This document shows positions 53,772 to 61,505 of a DNA stretch of 61,505 nucleotides, in pieces (the first letter of the stretch is position 1; each line of letters begins with the position of its first letter). Source of the stretch: an uncultured Bacteroidia bacterium. Its GTDB lineage: Bacteria > Bacteroidota > Bacteroidia > Bacteroidales > UBA932. Below the pieces are notes generated by a model, which was not told the origin of the DNA, searched no databases, and saw only the letters and a list, made by a program, of their open reading frames with translations. The stretch covers positions 1 to 61,505 of the forward strand of contig CACYHF010000028.1 in assembly GCA_902774155.1 (NCBI GenBank). Direction: 5' to 3'. The position numbers and the translations under genes were made by a program.

Positions 53772-54887
53772 TTATTCTTTTGATTTCCGTAAACGCCGAG
53801 AAGGTTTGCTTGAAGGATTATTGTTACTATCAGGTTCTTCGCGATAAAAGATCGTCCCACGATCCCGTTGTCCGGAAGAGATAGTATTCTCTATTTGTTC
53901 AGTATCCATCTTCTCCTTTTTATGGCTAGTGTTTTTTAAGATAAAGAAGCCACAAGCCAGTATAGCAATAATAGCGACCAGCCAAACCCACCCCCTGGCC
54001 TTTATACTGATTGTTCGGTTGAGGATGCCAGTCTCTTTATCTATTCGAGAAGATGGAACACCGTTGTCCTTTTCTAACATATCAATATGTTGGAATGGGG
54101 CTTCTTCCTCAATGGAAAGTATATTTGAAACGGATAAGACGGGAGTCAGATAGCAAGTGAAGTTATCTTTTGTTCGTCCTAAACAGACATTTCTGACGGC
54201 TGCAAGTTTCTGTACGTCTGACGTGCCAGGGGTCGAGAGAATGTCGATTAACGTGTTTTCATCCAGATTTTCAAGAACGCCGTCACAGCATTGGAAGACA
54301 TAATCCCCGGACTGGATGTCCTGTATATTGTGTATCTCAGCCTTTGCCGGTTTTTTCTGGTTAGGCTGCATAGCTCTGGTGATGACATTCTTATGCGGGT
54401 AGGCGGCGGCCTCTTCTGGAGTAAGCTCCCCGGCTCTAACAAGATCGTTTACCAATGAATGGTCTTCAGTGCGATAGACGATTCTTCTCTCAGATGGTCT
54501 TACTATATAAATACGGCTATCTCCGATATGGGCGCAGAAACATCCATTTTGGTGGAAACACACGAAGGTCAATGTTGTCCCCATCTTTTTGGGGGCATCA
54601 TCATCTACCAGATTCAGTTGCTCATAGGCGTAATTCAACCCTTCATTGAACACCTCCTTGGTCATGATACCATCTGAGGGGAAATGCCATTTCATATACT
54701 GGCCAAGCGCCGTTGCGACTGTGCGACTGGCTATCTCACCGTGAGAGTGTCCGCCCATACCGTCGCACAAGATGAAAACCCGGTCATCTTGTTTTACCTC
54801 GGAAGGTGAAGGGAATACGAAATCTTCCTGGTTGTCTTTCTGTCCGATTTCGCTGAAAGAAAGAGGTAATCCTATCTTTATCTCCAT
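53772..54887 (-). CDS. PP2C-family Ser/Thr phosphatase with membrane anchor
   Basis: 371 aa. PP2C core: DNQEDFVF, FILCDGMGGHSHGE (metal Asp), MGTTLTFV, AHIGDSRIYIV, DHSLVNDLV, FQCCDGV and TKDNFTCYL. Near residue 310 a single membrane helix (WVWLVAIIAILACGFFIL), then a basic, Ser-rich tail. Reverses the actions of the neighbouring kinases. Start MEIKIGL at 54887; ATG at 54893 also possible. 6-12 bases from the FHA gene. Confidence 0.92.
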   Translation of the reverse strand: MEIKIGLPLSFSEIGQKDNQEDFVFPSPSEVKQDDRVFILCDGMGGHSHGEIASRTVATALGQYMKWHFPSDGIMTKEVFNEGLNYAYEQLNLVDDDAPKKMGTTLTFVCFHQNGCFCAHIGDSRIYIVRPSERRIVYRTEDHSLVNDLVRAGELTPEEAAAYPHKNVITRAMQPNQKKPAKAEIHNIQDIQSGDYVFQCCDGVLENLDENTLIDILSTPGTSDVQKLAAVRNVCLGRTKDNFTCYLTPVLSVSNILSIEEEAPFQHIDMLEKDNGVPSSRIDKETGILNRTISIKARGWVWLVAIIAILACGFFILKNTSHKKEKMDTEQIENTISSGQRDRGTIFYREEPDSNNNPSSKPSRRLRKSKE

Positions 54888-54899
54888 ATACAAATAATC

Positions 54900-56096
54900 T
54901 TATGCTGTGGTTTGCCTGTCCGGCCCCGTGGGATTTTTTCTGGGCGGGAAAAGATCCCTGACCTTTACTATATAGTTGCCCATCTTTAGGTCGGCATCCA
55001 TAGAGGTTTTGATTTTTTCTATCTTCTCTCCGTTAATCACGGTTCCGTTCGACTTGCTCAGATTCTCAATCTCTACCATACCGTCATCGAGAAGCGAAAC
55101 ACGGCAATGCTGGCGGCTGACAGTCTTATCTGAGATTTCGTCCCGCTGGCGGCCATATCTGCCGACAATGAAGGTCCTTTCCTCAGCACGTTTCTTGGCG
55201 TCTTCCTCAGCTTTTCGTCTTGCTTCTTCTGCCTTCCTTTTTCTCTCCTCATCAGCCTTGCGTCGCTCTTCTTCAACCTTACGCTGTTTTTCCTCCTCCA
55301 GACGACGTTGCTCTTTAAGGTATAGCAGCTTATTTTGATTACATTCCCTGCTCCATTCAGTTAATGCTTTATTTACGATGTCATCAGAGGTAAAGAGATT
55401 CTCCGGCAATATTCTGATTGTCAATTTTTTATCTAAAAGAGAGTTGCCTTTGACTTCTACAGCATCAGCTTTGGATACAGTTTCTCCTCCTAACTTGGCC
55501 TGAAGTCGTTTTAACAATTCATCCTCTGGATTAGGGTGGCTCTTTTTAAGCCACATGCTAGCCAGTCCATAGTTGCCTTCTTCAAATAGCAGCCACGCTG
55601 TATCATAACACCACTGTTCGTCTGTATCTGACAAGGAGATGATGGAACTAATATCGGTCAGGGATCTCCTTCCGGAATCTAAATCTTCAAGGAGGTTATT
55701 GAGCGAAGTGTTTAAGGGGCATTCCGGGAGACCATAATCTTTCAGAATCTTGGACAGTTTCTTGCGCTCAGAACAAACGGCTTTGAAACGATGGCCAATT
55801 CTTTCCGCAACAGAATCATCATTCTTGTTTGGAATCTCTTTCCCGACATAAGTCTCGATGGCCTTTATCATTCGGTCATTGCATTCGTGAATGTATGCAA
55901 TGAACAGATCTGCGTTTATTACACCCAGTTGCTTTGCCTTCGCAAAATAGGTACTTGCCTGGCTAAGATTCTGTCTTATCCCAAAGCCGGCAAGACAAAT
56001 AAGTCCCATTTGCATAGCAGCTTCGCCGTCCCCGGTCTTAACTCTGAGGATAAGGTCTTCCGGAGTTGCGGTGTAGAGGATTGTGGTATCGTTCAT
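54900..56096 (-). CDS. FHA-domain protein with Sel1-like N-terminus
   Basis: 398 aa. N-terminal Sel1/TPR-like helices (AAMQMGLICLAGFGIRQNLSQASTYFAKAKQLG), a charged Arg/Glu/Lys coiled coil (about 265-315) and a C-terminal FHA domain (FIVGRYGRQRDEISDKTVSRQHCRVSLL, ENLSKSNGTVINGEKI). FHA domains bind phosphothreonine, so this is the likely reader of the kinases, as Fha proteins are in type VI and type VII systems. No membrane segment. Confidence 0.88.
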   Translation of the reverse strand: MNDTTILYTATPEDLILRVKTGDGEAAMQMGLICLAGFGIRQNLSQASTYFAKAKQLGVINADLFIAYIHECNDRMIKAIETYVGKEIPNKNDDSVAERIGHRFKAVCSERKKLSKILKDYGLPECPLNTSLNNLLEDLDSGRRSLTDISSIISLSDTDEQWCYDTAWLLFEEGNYGLASMWLKKSHPNPEDELLKRLQAKLGGETVSKADAVEVKGNSLLDKKLTIRILPENLFTSDDIVNKALTEWSRECNQNKLLYLKEQRRLEEEKQRKVEEERRKADEERKRKAEEARRKAEEDAKKRAEERTFIVGRYGRQRDEISDKTVSRQHCRVSLLDDGMVEIENLSKSNGTVINGEKIEKIKTSMDADLKMGNYIVKVRDLFPPRKNPTGPDRQTTA

Positions 56097-56112
56097 AACT
56101 CAATTTGTAAGT

Positions 56113-56376
56113 TTATGGTGTGGGCCATCCTGCTTCAAGATGTTTTAGCTCTTTCTCCATATCTTCCATTTGTTTAATCATGGCGCCTATCCCGTTCTTG
56201 TCATTCTCCATTCCTTGAATCAAACCTTGAGAGGCCTCGGTCATTTTAGTCAAAACAGATTGCGTAAAACGGTCTGCCTGATCATCCTTCCAGTTATCCG
56301 AGAGGATACGGTTGTTCTTGTTAAAAGACTGCAGACAATCGTTCATCTCATTGATATGTCTCGTAAAATCATCCAT
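56113..56376 (-). CDS. WXG100-like small helical protein (87 aa)
   Basis: 87 aa helical hairpin layout with Trp 29 at the turn (LSDNWKDDQADRFTQSVL), Trp-x-Asp in place of Trp-x-Gly, then a second amphipathic helix. Matches the W...A..F pattern of ESAT-6/WXG100 proteins in length and design. Overlaps the next gene by 8 bases. Either a secreted substrate or a dimer partner for the protein at 56853. Confidence 0.6.
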   Translation of the reverse strand: MDDFTRHINEMNDCLQSFNKNNRILSDNWKDDQADRFTQSVLTKMTEASQGLIQGMENDKNGIGAMIKQMEDMEKELKHLEAGWPTP

Positions 56377-56848
56377 TTTGTCCAGAGTAAGATTGCAACT
56401 TTGAGATATAGCTATTTAGGAAAGTATTTCCGCTCTCCGCAGTTAGACTAATCTCCGTGCGATATTTAATACTTTGCTGCTTAGACTGCTCAATTAATAT
56501 GCGTATCTTCTTGATCATTTCGTCACATTGCTCGTCATATTGTTTTGCAGTCTTATAGGCCTCTTTACACCCCTCCAATCTTTTCATGGCGACCGCAATG
56601 TGAATCGGATTAATGGGCTGTTCAGCAGCTGCTGCTGCCATTTTCACCTTAGCTTTGTTGAGATATGATTTTCTTCTTTCGGCGAAACTATGGATACGAT
56701 ACTTCAACTGCTTTGCATGCTCTGCGGAGTTCTCTAATACGGCAAGATATGAGTTAATCTTGTGCTGTACAGTAGAAGAGAACCCAGTGAAGGTTTTGTG
56801 ATACGACTCAAGCAACTTAATGCTTCGGACATTAATGTCTTCCCCCAT
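56369..56848 (-). CDS. Helical protein within the WXG100-like cluster (159 aa)
   Basis: 159 aa, almost all predicted helix (SYHKTFTGFSSTVQHKINSYLAVLENSAEHAKQLKYRI, then KRLEGCKEAYKTAKQYDEQCDEMIKK). No family recognised. Length and position between two WXG100-like genes suggest a helical bundle partner, chaperone or LXG-like head. No signal peptide. Confidence 0.55.
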   Translation of the reverse strand: MGEDINVRSIKLLESYHKTFTGFSSTVQHKINSYLAVLENSAEHAKQLKYRIHSFAERRKSYLNKAKVKMAAAAAEQPINPIHIAVAMKRLEGCKEAYKTAKQYDEQCDEMIKKIRILIEQSKQQSIKYRTEISLTAESGNTFLNSYISKLQSYSGQNG

Positions 56849-56852
56849 AGGA

Positions 56853-57134
56853 TCAGATCTTCAAACTCTTCGCTTCAGCGAGTTTAGCCTTCAATTTGGA
56901 GATGTAGTCGGAATATGCGGAAAACTGCTCGGACATTTTACGGATATCAATCACGCTTTTGTCAAACTGTACCTTGAATTTCTCAGTTTGCGTATCCTGC
57001 CATCCTTCGCAGACCTGATTCATCCGCTTTTGAGCCTCCTGCATGGTCGAATACATATTCTGGCCAAGTTTTTTGATCTGCTGACCGAACTGGGCCAACT
57101 CCTCAATATTTCTTACACCTGCGTCTTTTGCCAT
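56853..57134 (-). CDS. WXG100-like small helical protein (93 aa)
   Basis: 93 aa. Helix-turn-helix with Trp 45 in VCEGWQDTQTEKFKVQF, followed by ISEQF-like and YSDYISKLKAKL segments. The W-x-D...F...Y pattern, ~93 aa length and lack of signal fit the WXG100 superfamily. It lies 19 bases downstream of the FtsK/SpoIIIE-type ATPase, the same pairing as ESX/T7SS genes. Confidence 0.68.
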   Translation of the reverse strand: MAKDAGVRNIEELAQFGQQIKKLGQNMYSTMQEAQKRMNQVCEGWQDTQTEKFKVQFDKSVIDIRKMSEQFSAYSDYISKLKAKLAEAKSLKI

Positions 57135-57153
57135 AATTTATTGGTTATTAATG

Positions 57154-59847
57154 TTAAACAAAGGGGGAGAATAAACTGCACTTGTTATTGTTGTCGTTAT
57201 AGTAAAGCGCTCTGAGTCGCTCATTATCCGAAGATAAGTTATCGAAATTGACATCCTCGGAAATGTTCAGTTCTGTATTAATGCTGTCATCGCACTTTAG
57301 GATTACCAAATGCCTGAACATGTTATAGAAATCCTTCTGCGGCATATAATCTGCGAAAAGCAGCTGTTTGGGCTTGTCAATTTGCAAGACAACGTGAACG
57401 CCCTGCTCAGCACCGTTTCGAATGATGTACTCCAATGCCTTTCTGTAAGTGTCGAAGTTGCTTTCAGAGTCACTATTGAAATCCATCATTTCAAATCCGA
57501 ACGGATTATCCTCATCGGACTTCTTTGCCTCACTCTTTGAAAGTCCGATGGCATTGTCCATTCGTAACTCTCTAAATCTTTCCTGGCCAAGTATGAATAA
57601 GGTTGTAGGTTGGGCAGATTCGTCTTTAATGTTGTTTGCAAGATCCCGAAGGGTGATACCAGAATCTCGTGGTGCGATGAGTTCAATCGCCCCTTCGTTG
57701 GAAAGATCATCCAGAGTTGCGGCGGTGTTCTCGTTCCCTTCAGATAAGCAGTTGATAACGATTATCCTATGATTCATCCCTGACGTCGATGCCATCAGTG
57801 AGCGAAGCGCGGATATGGTAGTCCTGGATACCTGGCCCTCATCATTGATGCCGAAAAGAATCAAATTGTCGGCGTATTCATTCTTCAACGGGATTGAGAC
57901 GACGGACATCTTCGTGTCTATTGAGCGACCCAGAACCATCAGAGGTCCCTTGCCCTCGATGCTATTCTTGACTTTTTCGTCTAATTTGAAAATCTGGGAG
58001 CCGACAAAATAGAATTGATTACTAGGGAAACTCTCTGCCTTTTTGTTGATCTCCCCAATGATACGAACTGCTTCGTTGGTGGGCAAATAATTGGACTTGA
58101 AAACTTCATCCGTTTCTTCATGATGAAGAACCTGCCCCGTTTTAAGTTTGCCGGTAATGTCCGATGAGCCAGAGACAAGAATCTCGGAGTCCGTTGGAGC
58201 ACATTTAAGAAGGAAGAAATCTGTAATATTGTTAAGGATTTCCCTTGGAATCTCAGACTGAGCAAGAGTCTGGGTGGCCAAAATCAGATGAACGCCCTGG
58301 CTTCGCCCCTCCTTTGCGATTTTTGTCATAATGCTGGCGATCTCCGTATTGATACGAAGATTTTTCCTGTCATCAGAGGACGGAAACATCACGTGGCACT
58401 CATCTGCTACGAAAACGATCCTGGGCATCCTGTCATTTGGATTCAACTTGTTGTATTCCACAATGTTGGAGACTCCGCATTTTCTGAGAAGTTTACCACG
58501 TTCCTTCATTCGATTAGCAATCTCTCGGAGGATTTCAAGAGTTATCTGTGCGTCCGAATTATCCACCAACAGTGCTTTGACGTGCTTCTCACCCTTGTAT
58601 CTGTTAAACTCCACGCCGCCAATCTTGAAGTCCATCAGATAGAATTGCAACTCAAGGGGAGAATACCTTGCCATGCCACCCAGGATGATGTTATGCAAGA
58701 AAACCGATTTCCCGGTGCCGGACTGACCGAGGATGAAATTGTGGACATCACTGATGGTGTCCAGGTTGAAATTGACAATTCTGCCGTCTGGAGTAAATCC
58801 CACGGGAACGGAAGCGGAGTCTCCGATGAGTTGGAAATCTTCGGAAATCATCTTCTCATAATCAATATCCACCTCGGGAGTATCATCCTTAAGGGCTTCT
58901 TCATTGATGTAATTGAAGAGGGGATTCTCGAAGGTCTTATTCTGAAGGAACGGGGTGAACTTGACAAATGCGTTTGGGTTTGATGAAACGAAGTCACGAA
59001 CATCTGTTTCTTGATAAAACATTCGGTCGGAAAGCAGAGAATCGTTGGAATATTCGGAAAGAGGATGGTCGGCATTGTTCATCAAGACAAAGTATATACC
59101 ACCCTTTCTTCCGTTTTCAAAGAGAGGTCTTAAATCCTGTAGATATGAGAGCGACTTCCGATAATCCGTAATAACTACGACATCATAAGGGACAACAATC
59201 TTATTGTTTTCTTTGTTAAAGGACACGACATCACCGTAATCCTCCACGGATTTAGACATCTTTGCCCTCATCTCCTTCATCTTTTCCTCCCATTCATTCT
59301 TTGAGCTGATCAACTTACCATATATGCTATTATCAAGATGACGGGTAAGAAAAATACACTGGGCAGAATAAGTCAGGTCAACAAGGTGCAACCTAATGCT
59401 TTTCCCCGGAAGAGATAAAAGCATATCGGTTATTAGTTGATTTAGACGACTTCGTCCCTTATCTTCTGTTGAATTATTATAAGTGATTACGAAATTTTGT
59501 GCTGATTCGTTATTCTGCCATGTCATCACCGTCGGCATCTCAAGCACAAGAGAACTAAACTCGTCATGAGTAAAACGTCCATCCGGGAGCAAATCTGCAT
59601 GAGTTCTGTTCTTTACATTGTGACGTATCTGTTCAAGAATCCCAGCAATACCGGCTTCTTTTGGTTCAAAGTAATTGAACTGTAATAATGGAAGGCTATT
59701 GTCTCTCACGACCGTTAGTTCTTCGGTAAAATCCGATAAAAGAAGCCCGGCTTCGTTATCGAAATCCGCAATTGACCTGACGGGCATTTTTTCTAGGCAA
59801 TTTGCAGTCCGTTGTGTAATATCGAGGAGCTGTTTAACTGTTCTCAT
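57154..59847 (-). CDS. FtsK/SpoIIIE-type ATPase, EssC/EccC-like
   Basis: 897 aa. N-terminal ~350 residues without recognisable domain. First FtsK/SpoIIIE ATPase: Walker A ILGQSGTGKSVFL (near 372), Walker B RIVFVADECH (near 477), then EGRSQGVHLILATQTL. A second, degenerate ATPase-like module starts near 660 (LILFGINDEGQVSRTT, TLFILGQERFREL). No membrane helix is evident, unlike EssC or EccC. Start MRTVKQLL at 59847, after promoter TATCTTTG at 59869. In T7SS such ATPases drive WXG100 export. First gene of the cluster. Confidence 0.87.
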   Translation of the reverse strand: MRTVKQLLDITQRTANCLEKMPVRSIADFDNEAGLLLSDFTEELTVVRDNSLPLLQFNYFEPKEAGIAGILEQIRHNVKNRTHADLLPDGRFTHDEFSSLVLEMPTVMTWQNNESAQNFVITYNNSTEDKGRSRLNQLITDMLLSLPGKSIRLHLVDLTYSAQCIFLTRHLDNSIYGKLISSKNEWEEKMKEMRAKMSKSVEDYGDVVSFNKENNKIVVPYDVVVITDYRKSLSYLQDLRPLFENGRKGGIYFVLMNNADHPLSEYSNDSLLSDRMFYQETDVRDFVSSNPNAFVKFTPFLQNKTFENPLFNYINEEALKDDTPEVDIDYEKMISEDFQLIGDSASVPVGFTPDGRIVNFNLDTISDVHNFILGQSGTGKSVFLHNIILGGMARYSPLELQFYLMDFKIGGVEFNRYKGEKHVKALLVDNSDAQITLEILREIANRMKERGKLLRKCGVSNIVEYNKLNPNDRMPRIVFVADECHVMFPSSDDRKNLRINTEIASIMTKIAKEGRSQGVHLILATQTLAQSEIPREILNNITDFFLLKCAPTDSEILVSGSSDITGKLKTGQVLHHEETDEVFKSNYLPTNEAVRIIGEINKKAESFPSNQFYFVGSQIFKLDEKVKNSIEGKGPLMVLGRSIDTKMSVVSIPLKNEYADNLILFGINDEGQVSRTTISALRSLMASTSGMNHRIIVINCLSEGNENTAATLDDLSNEGAIELIAPRDSGITLRDLANNIKDESAQPTTLFILGQERFRELRMDNAIGLSKSEAKKSDEDNPFGFEMMDFNSDSESNFDTYRKALEYIIRNGAEQGVHVVLQIDKPKQLLFADYMPQKDFYNMFRHLVILKCDDSINTELNISEDVNFDNLSSDNERLRALYYNDNNNKCSLFSPFV

Positions 59848-59868
59848 AAGTTTCTCATAGTGTAAACA

Positions 59869-59876
59869 CAAAGATA
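59869..59876 (-). promoter_or_regulatory. -7 box of the secretion-like operon
   Basis: TATCTTTG on the minus strand, 21 bases before the ATPase ATG. The tight spacing of the genes through 51.8 kb, all minus strand, suggests one long transcript from here. Confidence 0.68.
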
Positions 59877-59996
59877 ACAATAGAAGCGGCAAAAAACAAC
59901 AAAAAATTAATTCAACATAAATAAAACCAGCCTATCCGCCATTACATCCAAATTCAGCGAAGGGAGAAATAGGATTGGGCCGACAGCACACAATCA

Positions 59997-60854
59997 CTAA
60001 GCTCTAAGCAACCATTTCCATAATGGGATGATCTCTATTATCTTGCCGCTCTCGGTCTTATGGATTCGATCCTCGTCGTACGTAACGATGATCATACGGT
60101 CCAAAGGATGAACCTTATCCAATGAAATCAAGGCGTTAAGTTCCCTCTCAAAGGTCGTTATGTCTTTAGACGTGGAATAGCACGCTTGAATGCCGATTCT
60201 CTCTTCAGGAAGGTAAAAATCCACTTCAACATTCCTGTTCCAGAACCATAACTGCTCATCATTGTGTCGGGGGTGAAGATCAATGGCGCAAAGATTCTCC
60301 AACAATGCAGTTTCGGGGTCGCTCAGGAAAAGGTGAAGCAGTCCGTTGTCCACGAAGTAATGCTTCTTGATGGTTTCCTTCTCCGTGAACTTTGAGGCAT
60401 AATTCTCCAAAGAAAAAACAAGGAATGCTTCCTTCGCAAATTCAACATAGTCAATGACAGAGGTGGGGTTAGTATTGACTCCTGTAGATTTCACAAGGTT
60501 TGCAATTCGGTTGTATGCCACCGGATGCTTAACGGTTTCCGCCAGACGCTTATAAGTAAGCCTGACAGCCATCTCATTTTTCAGTTTATGCCGCTGGATG
60601 ATATCACCGAGCAGAATCTTTTCATACAACTGGCTCAACCACTTGCGTTTATTCTTGTAAAGCATAAGTTCCGGGACGACAGTAGGTGTTTTCGCAGTAA
60701 CACCCTTTGGTGGAGCTACTGCTGGTTGCGTGCGCATAGGCACGGATACGGTTGTTTTGTCCATAAAAAATGGTTTTAAGTGAAACAATATGTTTTTGTG
60801 AAGTGGAATGTCTGATTTGGGGCGCACCAGAAGGCACGCAGAATCCCTCTCCAT
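59997..60854 (-). pseudogene. AAA ATPase/DUF4143 protein, N-terminally truncated
   Basis: Open frame of 285 aa (an inner ATG at 60764 gives 255 aa). From WLSQLYEKILLGDIIQRHKL on it matches the C-terminal part of the widespread ATPase-plus-DUF4143 proteins (NRIANLVKSTG, HYFVDNGLLHLF, WFWNRNVEVDFYLPEE). The P-loop ATPase half is absent and is replaced by about 65 residues of low-quality sequence. Probably a dead fragment at the island edge; a new short form cannot be excluded. Confidence 0.62.
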
Positions 60855-60900
60855 GGAACGATTGCCTGTGGAGAAGGTGATGCCTTATAATAGATATGTG

Positions 60901-60940
60901 AAAATGGTGTCTGACCCCTAACGGGAATATTCACCATTTT
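60901..60940. repeat. Inverted repeat with GGTGTCTGACCCC
   Basis: 9-bp perfect arms AAAATGGTG / CACCATTTT, 22 bases apart. The left arm continues into TCTGACCCCTAACGGG, a type of sequence often seen in REP-like palindromes. Also followed by a short T run, so termination is possible. Confidence 0.5.
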
Positions 60941-61084
60941 TTAGAGGCTATTATTTCTCTTTGTCTTCTTGCTTTAGATAGTGTAAATGTGGATTACAAG
61001 GGTCTGGAATCCACTTTTTTAGTTCCCAGATGCGTTCCAGATCATCCAGGAAAAGGTTCGATATTATATCACTTGGGGCTACAG

Positions 61085-61108
61085 AAAACCTGCCAGTCGG
61101 CAGGTTTT
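61085..61108 (+). terminator. Terminator-like hairpin
   Basis: 10-bp perfect stem AAAACCTGCC / GGCAGGTTTT, tetraloop AGTC, then TTCG. It lies about 65 bases before the TamB promoter, so it probably shields the TamB gene from upstream transcription. Confidence 0.75.
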
Positions 61109-61170
61109 TTCGTGCCCGGAGGGGAATGCGATGCTGCGCATCGCCACTTGCCATATCCGTTCCTTTTTTG

Positions 61171-61178
61171 TAAATTTG
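61171..61178 (+). promoter_or_regulatory. -7 box of the TamB gene
   Basis: TAAATTTG, 18 bases before the GTG at 61197, with TTGCCA 17 bases upstream as a possible -33. Confidence 0.6.
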
Positions 61179-61196
61179 TTACACTTAGGATATGGC

Positions 61197-61505
61197 GTGA
61201 GCAAAAAGAGTCTGATATGGAAAATCCCCTGCATCATTTTGGGTGCCGTTCTGGGGTTGGTGCTGTTACTGTTAATAACTGTAACAGTGGTACTTGTGAC
61301 GCCCAAATTACGCACGGCCGCCTTGCAGAAAGGCATCGAACAGGTCAATAAGCGTACAGATCTGGACGTGGACCTGGGAAGACTTTACCTCTCCCCTTTC
61401 TACCAATCTCCCAGATTTTTGTACCGCGCATACAAAGGGGAAGAGGACCTTCCGGTGCACGTGGAGATAGACAGCCTTTTTATCGGCCACCGGGGCCAGG
61501 ATACG
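61197..61505 (+). CDS. TamB/AsmA-like translocation protein, 3'-partial
   Basis: 103 residues, open to the window end. GTG start (VSKKSLIWKIP), because the ATG at 61192 meets a stop at once. Single membrane helix GLVLLLLITVTVVLVTP, then LQKGIEQVNKRTDLDVDLGRLYLSPF, the usual start of Bacteroidota TamB-type proteins that bridge inner and outer membranes for lipid or protein export. GC and the ATCGGCC motif are host-like again. Confidence 0.68.
   Translation, partial: MSKKSLIWKIPCIILGAVLGLVLLLLITVTVVLVTPKLRTAALQKGIEQVNKRTDLDVDLGRLYLSPFYQSPRFLYRAYKGEEDLPVHVEIDSLFIGHRGQDT

Larger units (their letters stand above)
60855..61196. other. 342-base gap at the island's right edge
   Basis: No convincing gene. 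It holds three palindromes: AAAATGGTG / CACCATTTT (60901-60940), AAAACCTGCC-AGTC-GGCAGGTTTT (61085-61108) and GCGATG / CGCATCGC (about 61126-61142). At 61056-61080 TTCGAT...GGGGCTAC faintly recalls the 3' end of tRNA-Arg at 43456-43476. The end of the gap carries the TamB promoter. Confidence 0.55.

Noticed and set aside
46019-59847. A type VI secretion system controlled by kinase/phosphatase/FHA
   Set aside because: No TssB/C, Hcp, VgrG, TssK, TssF/G or ClpV-like genes are present; the ATPase and small proteins match T7-type parts instead.
61020-61080. A second tRNA or attachment site resembling the tRNA-Arg 3' end
   Set aside because: TTCGAT and GGGGCTAC are present, but no acceptor, D or T stem can be built, and the match to the true tRNA is patchy.
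60951-61154. Minus-strand ORF of 67 aa at the island edge
   Set aside because: It reads through the AAAACCTGCC hairpin and a second palindrome, has no ribosome site, and its first third is hairpin sequence. A remnant of a longer gene is possible but not supportable.

Overview
The window looks like a chromosome segment of a gut-type Bacteroidales bacterium, probably from a metagenome assembly. Sixteen promoters match the Bacteroidota -7 box TAnnTTTG. The gene content agrees: PspC/PadR, a TonB system with two ExbD proteins, a putative porin, an Mfa2/FimB-like lipoprotein, type I asparaginase, TypA and a RAYT transposase. The first 43.7 kb are GC-rich and use short, overlapping operons. I cannot name the species.

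Layout of the GC-rich part. 1-3.5 kb: a broken aspartate ammonia-lyase gene, then a PspC-PadR-PspC envelope-stress operon enclosed by two near-identical palindromic terminators. 3.5-8.6 kb: a five-gene overlapping minus-strand operon (radical SAM, ATP-grasp-like, WbqC, GT2 glycosyltransferase, DegT aminotransferase), probably making or attaching an unknown glycan or small molecule. 8.6-18.5 kb: a broken class I fumarase gene, rubredoxin, a large porin, a lytic transglycosylase, two membrane proteins, an M13 peptidase and a LolE-like permease. 18.5-26 kb: a RAYT transposase with three copies of its ~134-bp palindromic REPIN-like element, plus dprA, queA, an rRNA methyltransferase and a NUDIX gene. 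26-35.8 kb: tatD, ansA, an ExbB/ExbD operon with a frame break in exbB, asnS, udk, tonB and an OlsF-like bifunctional acyltransferase. 35.8-43.5 kb: SDR and ALDH genes, tRNA-Leu, two lipoproteins, typA, yceD-rpmF and tRNA-Arg.

43.7-60.9 kb is an AT-richer island beside tRNA-Arg(CCT), entered through a degraded GNAT gene. Nearly all its genes lie on the minus strand, and most appear to descend from one promoter at 59.87 kb. They encode an FtsK/SpoIIIE-type ATPase, two WXG100-like small proteins with a third helical protein between them, an FHA protein, a PP2C phosphatase, three Hanks-type Ser/Thr kinases (two with FISUMP and one with an FGE/SUMF1-like C-terminal domain), two PH-domain membrane proteins, an ADP-ribosyltransferase-like ORF, and then a reverse transcriptase behind a strongly structured ~150-nt RNA and a DUF6734-like glycosyltransferase. 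This is the most novel part of the window: a type VII secretion-like core in a Gram-negative bacterium, wired to phospho-signalling, with a retron- or DRT-like unit at its end. A TamB gene begins at the right edge.

Two genome-scale signals also stand out. The heptamer ATCGGCC (either strand) occurs about 60 times in the first 43.6 kb and about once in the island. Three conserved genes (aspA, fumarase, exbB) each lack an internal block and change frame, which may be an assembly artefact.
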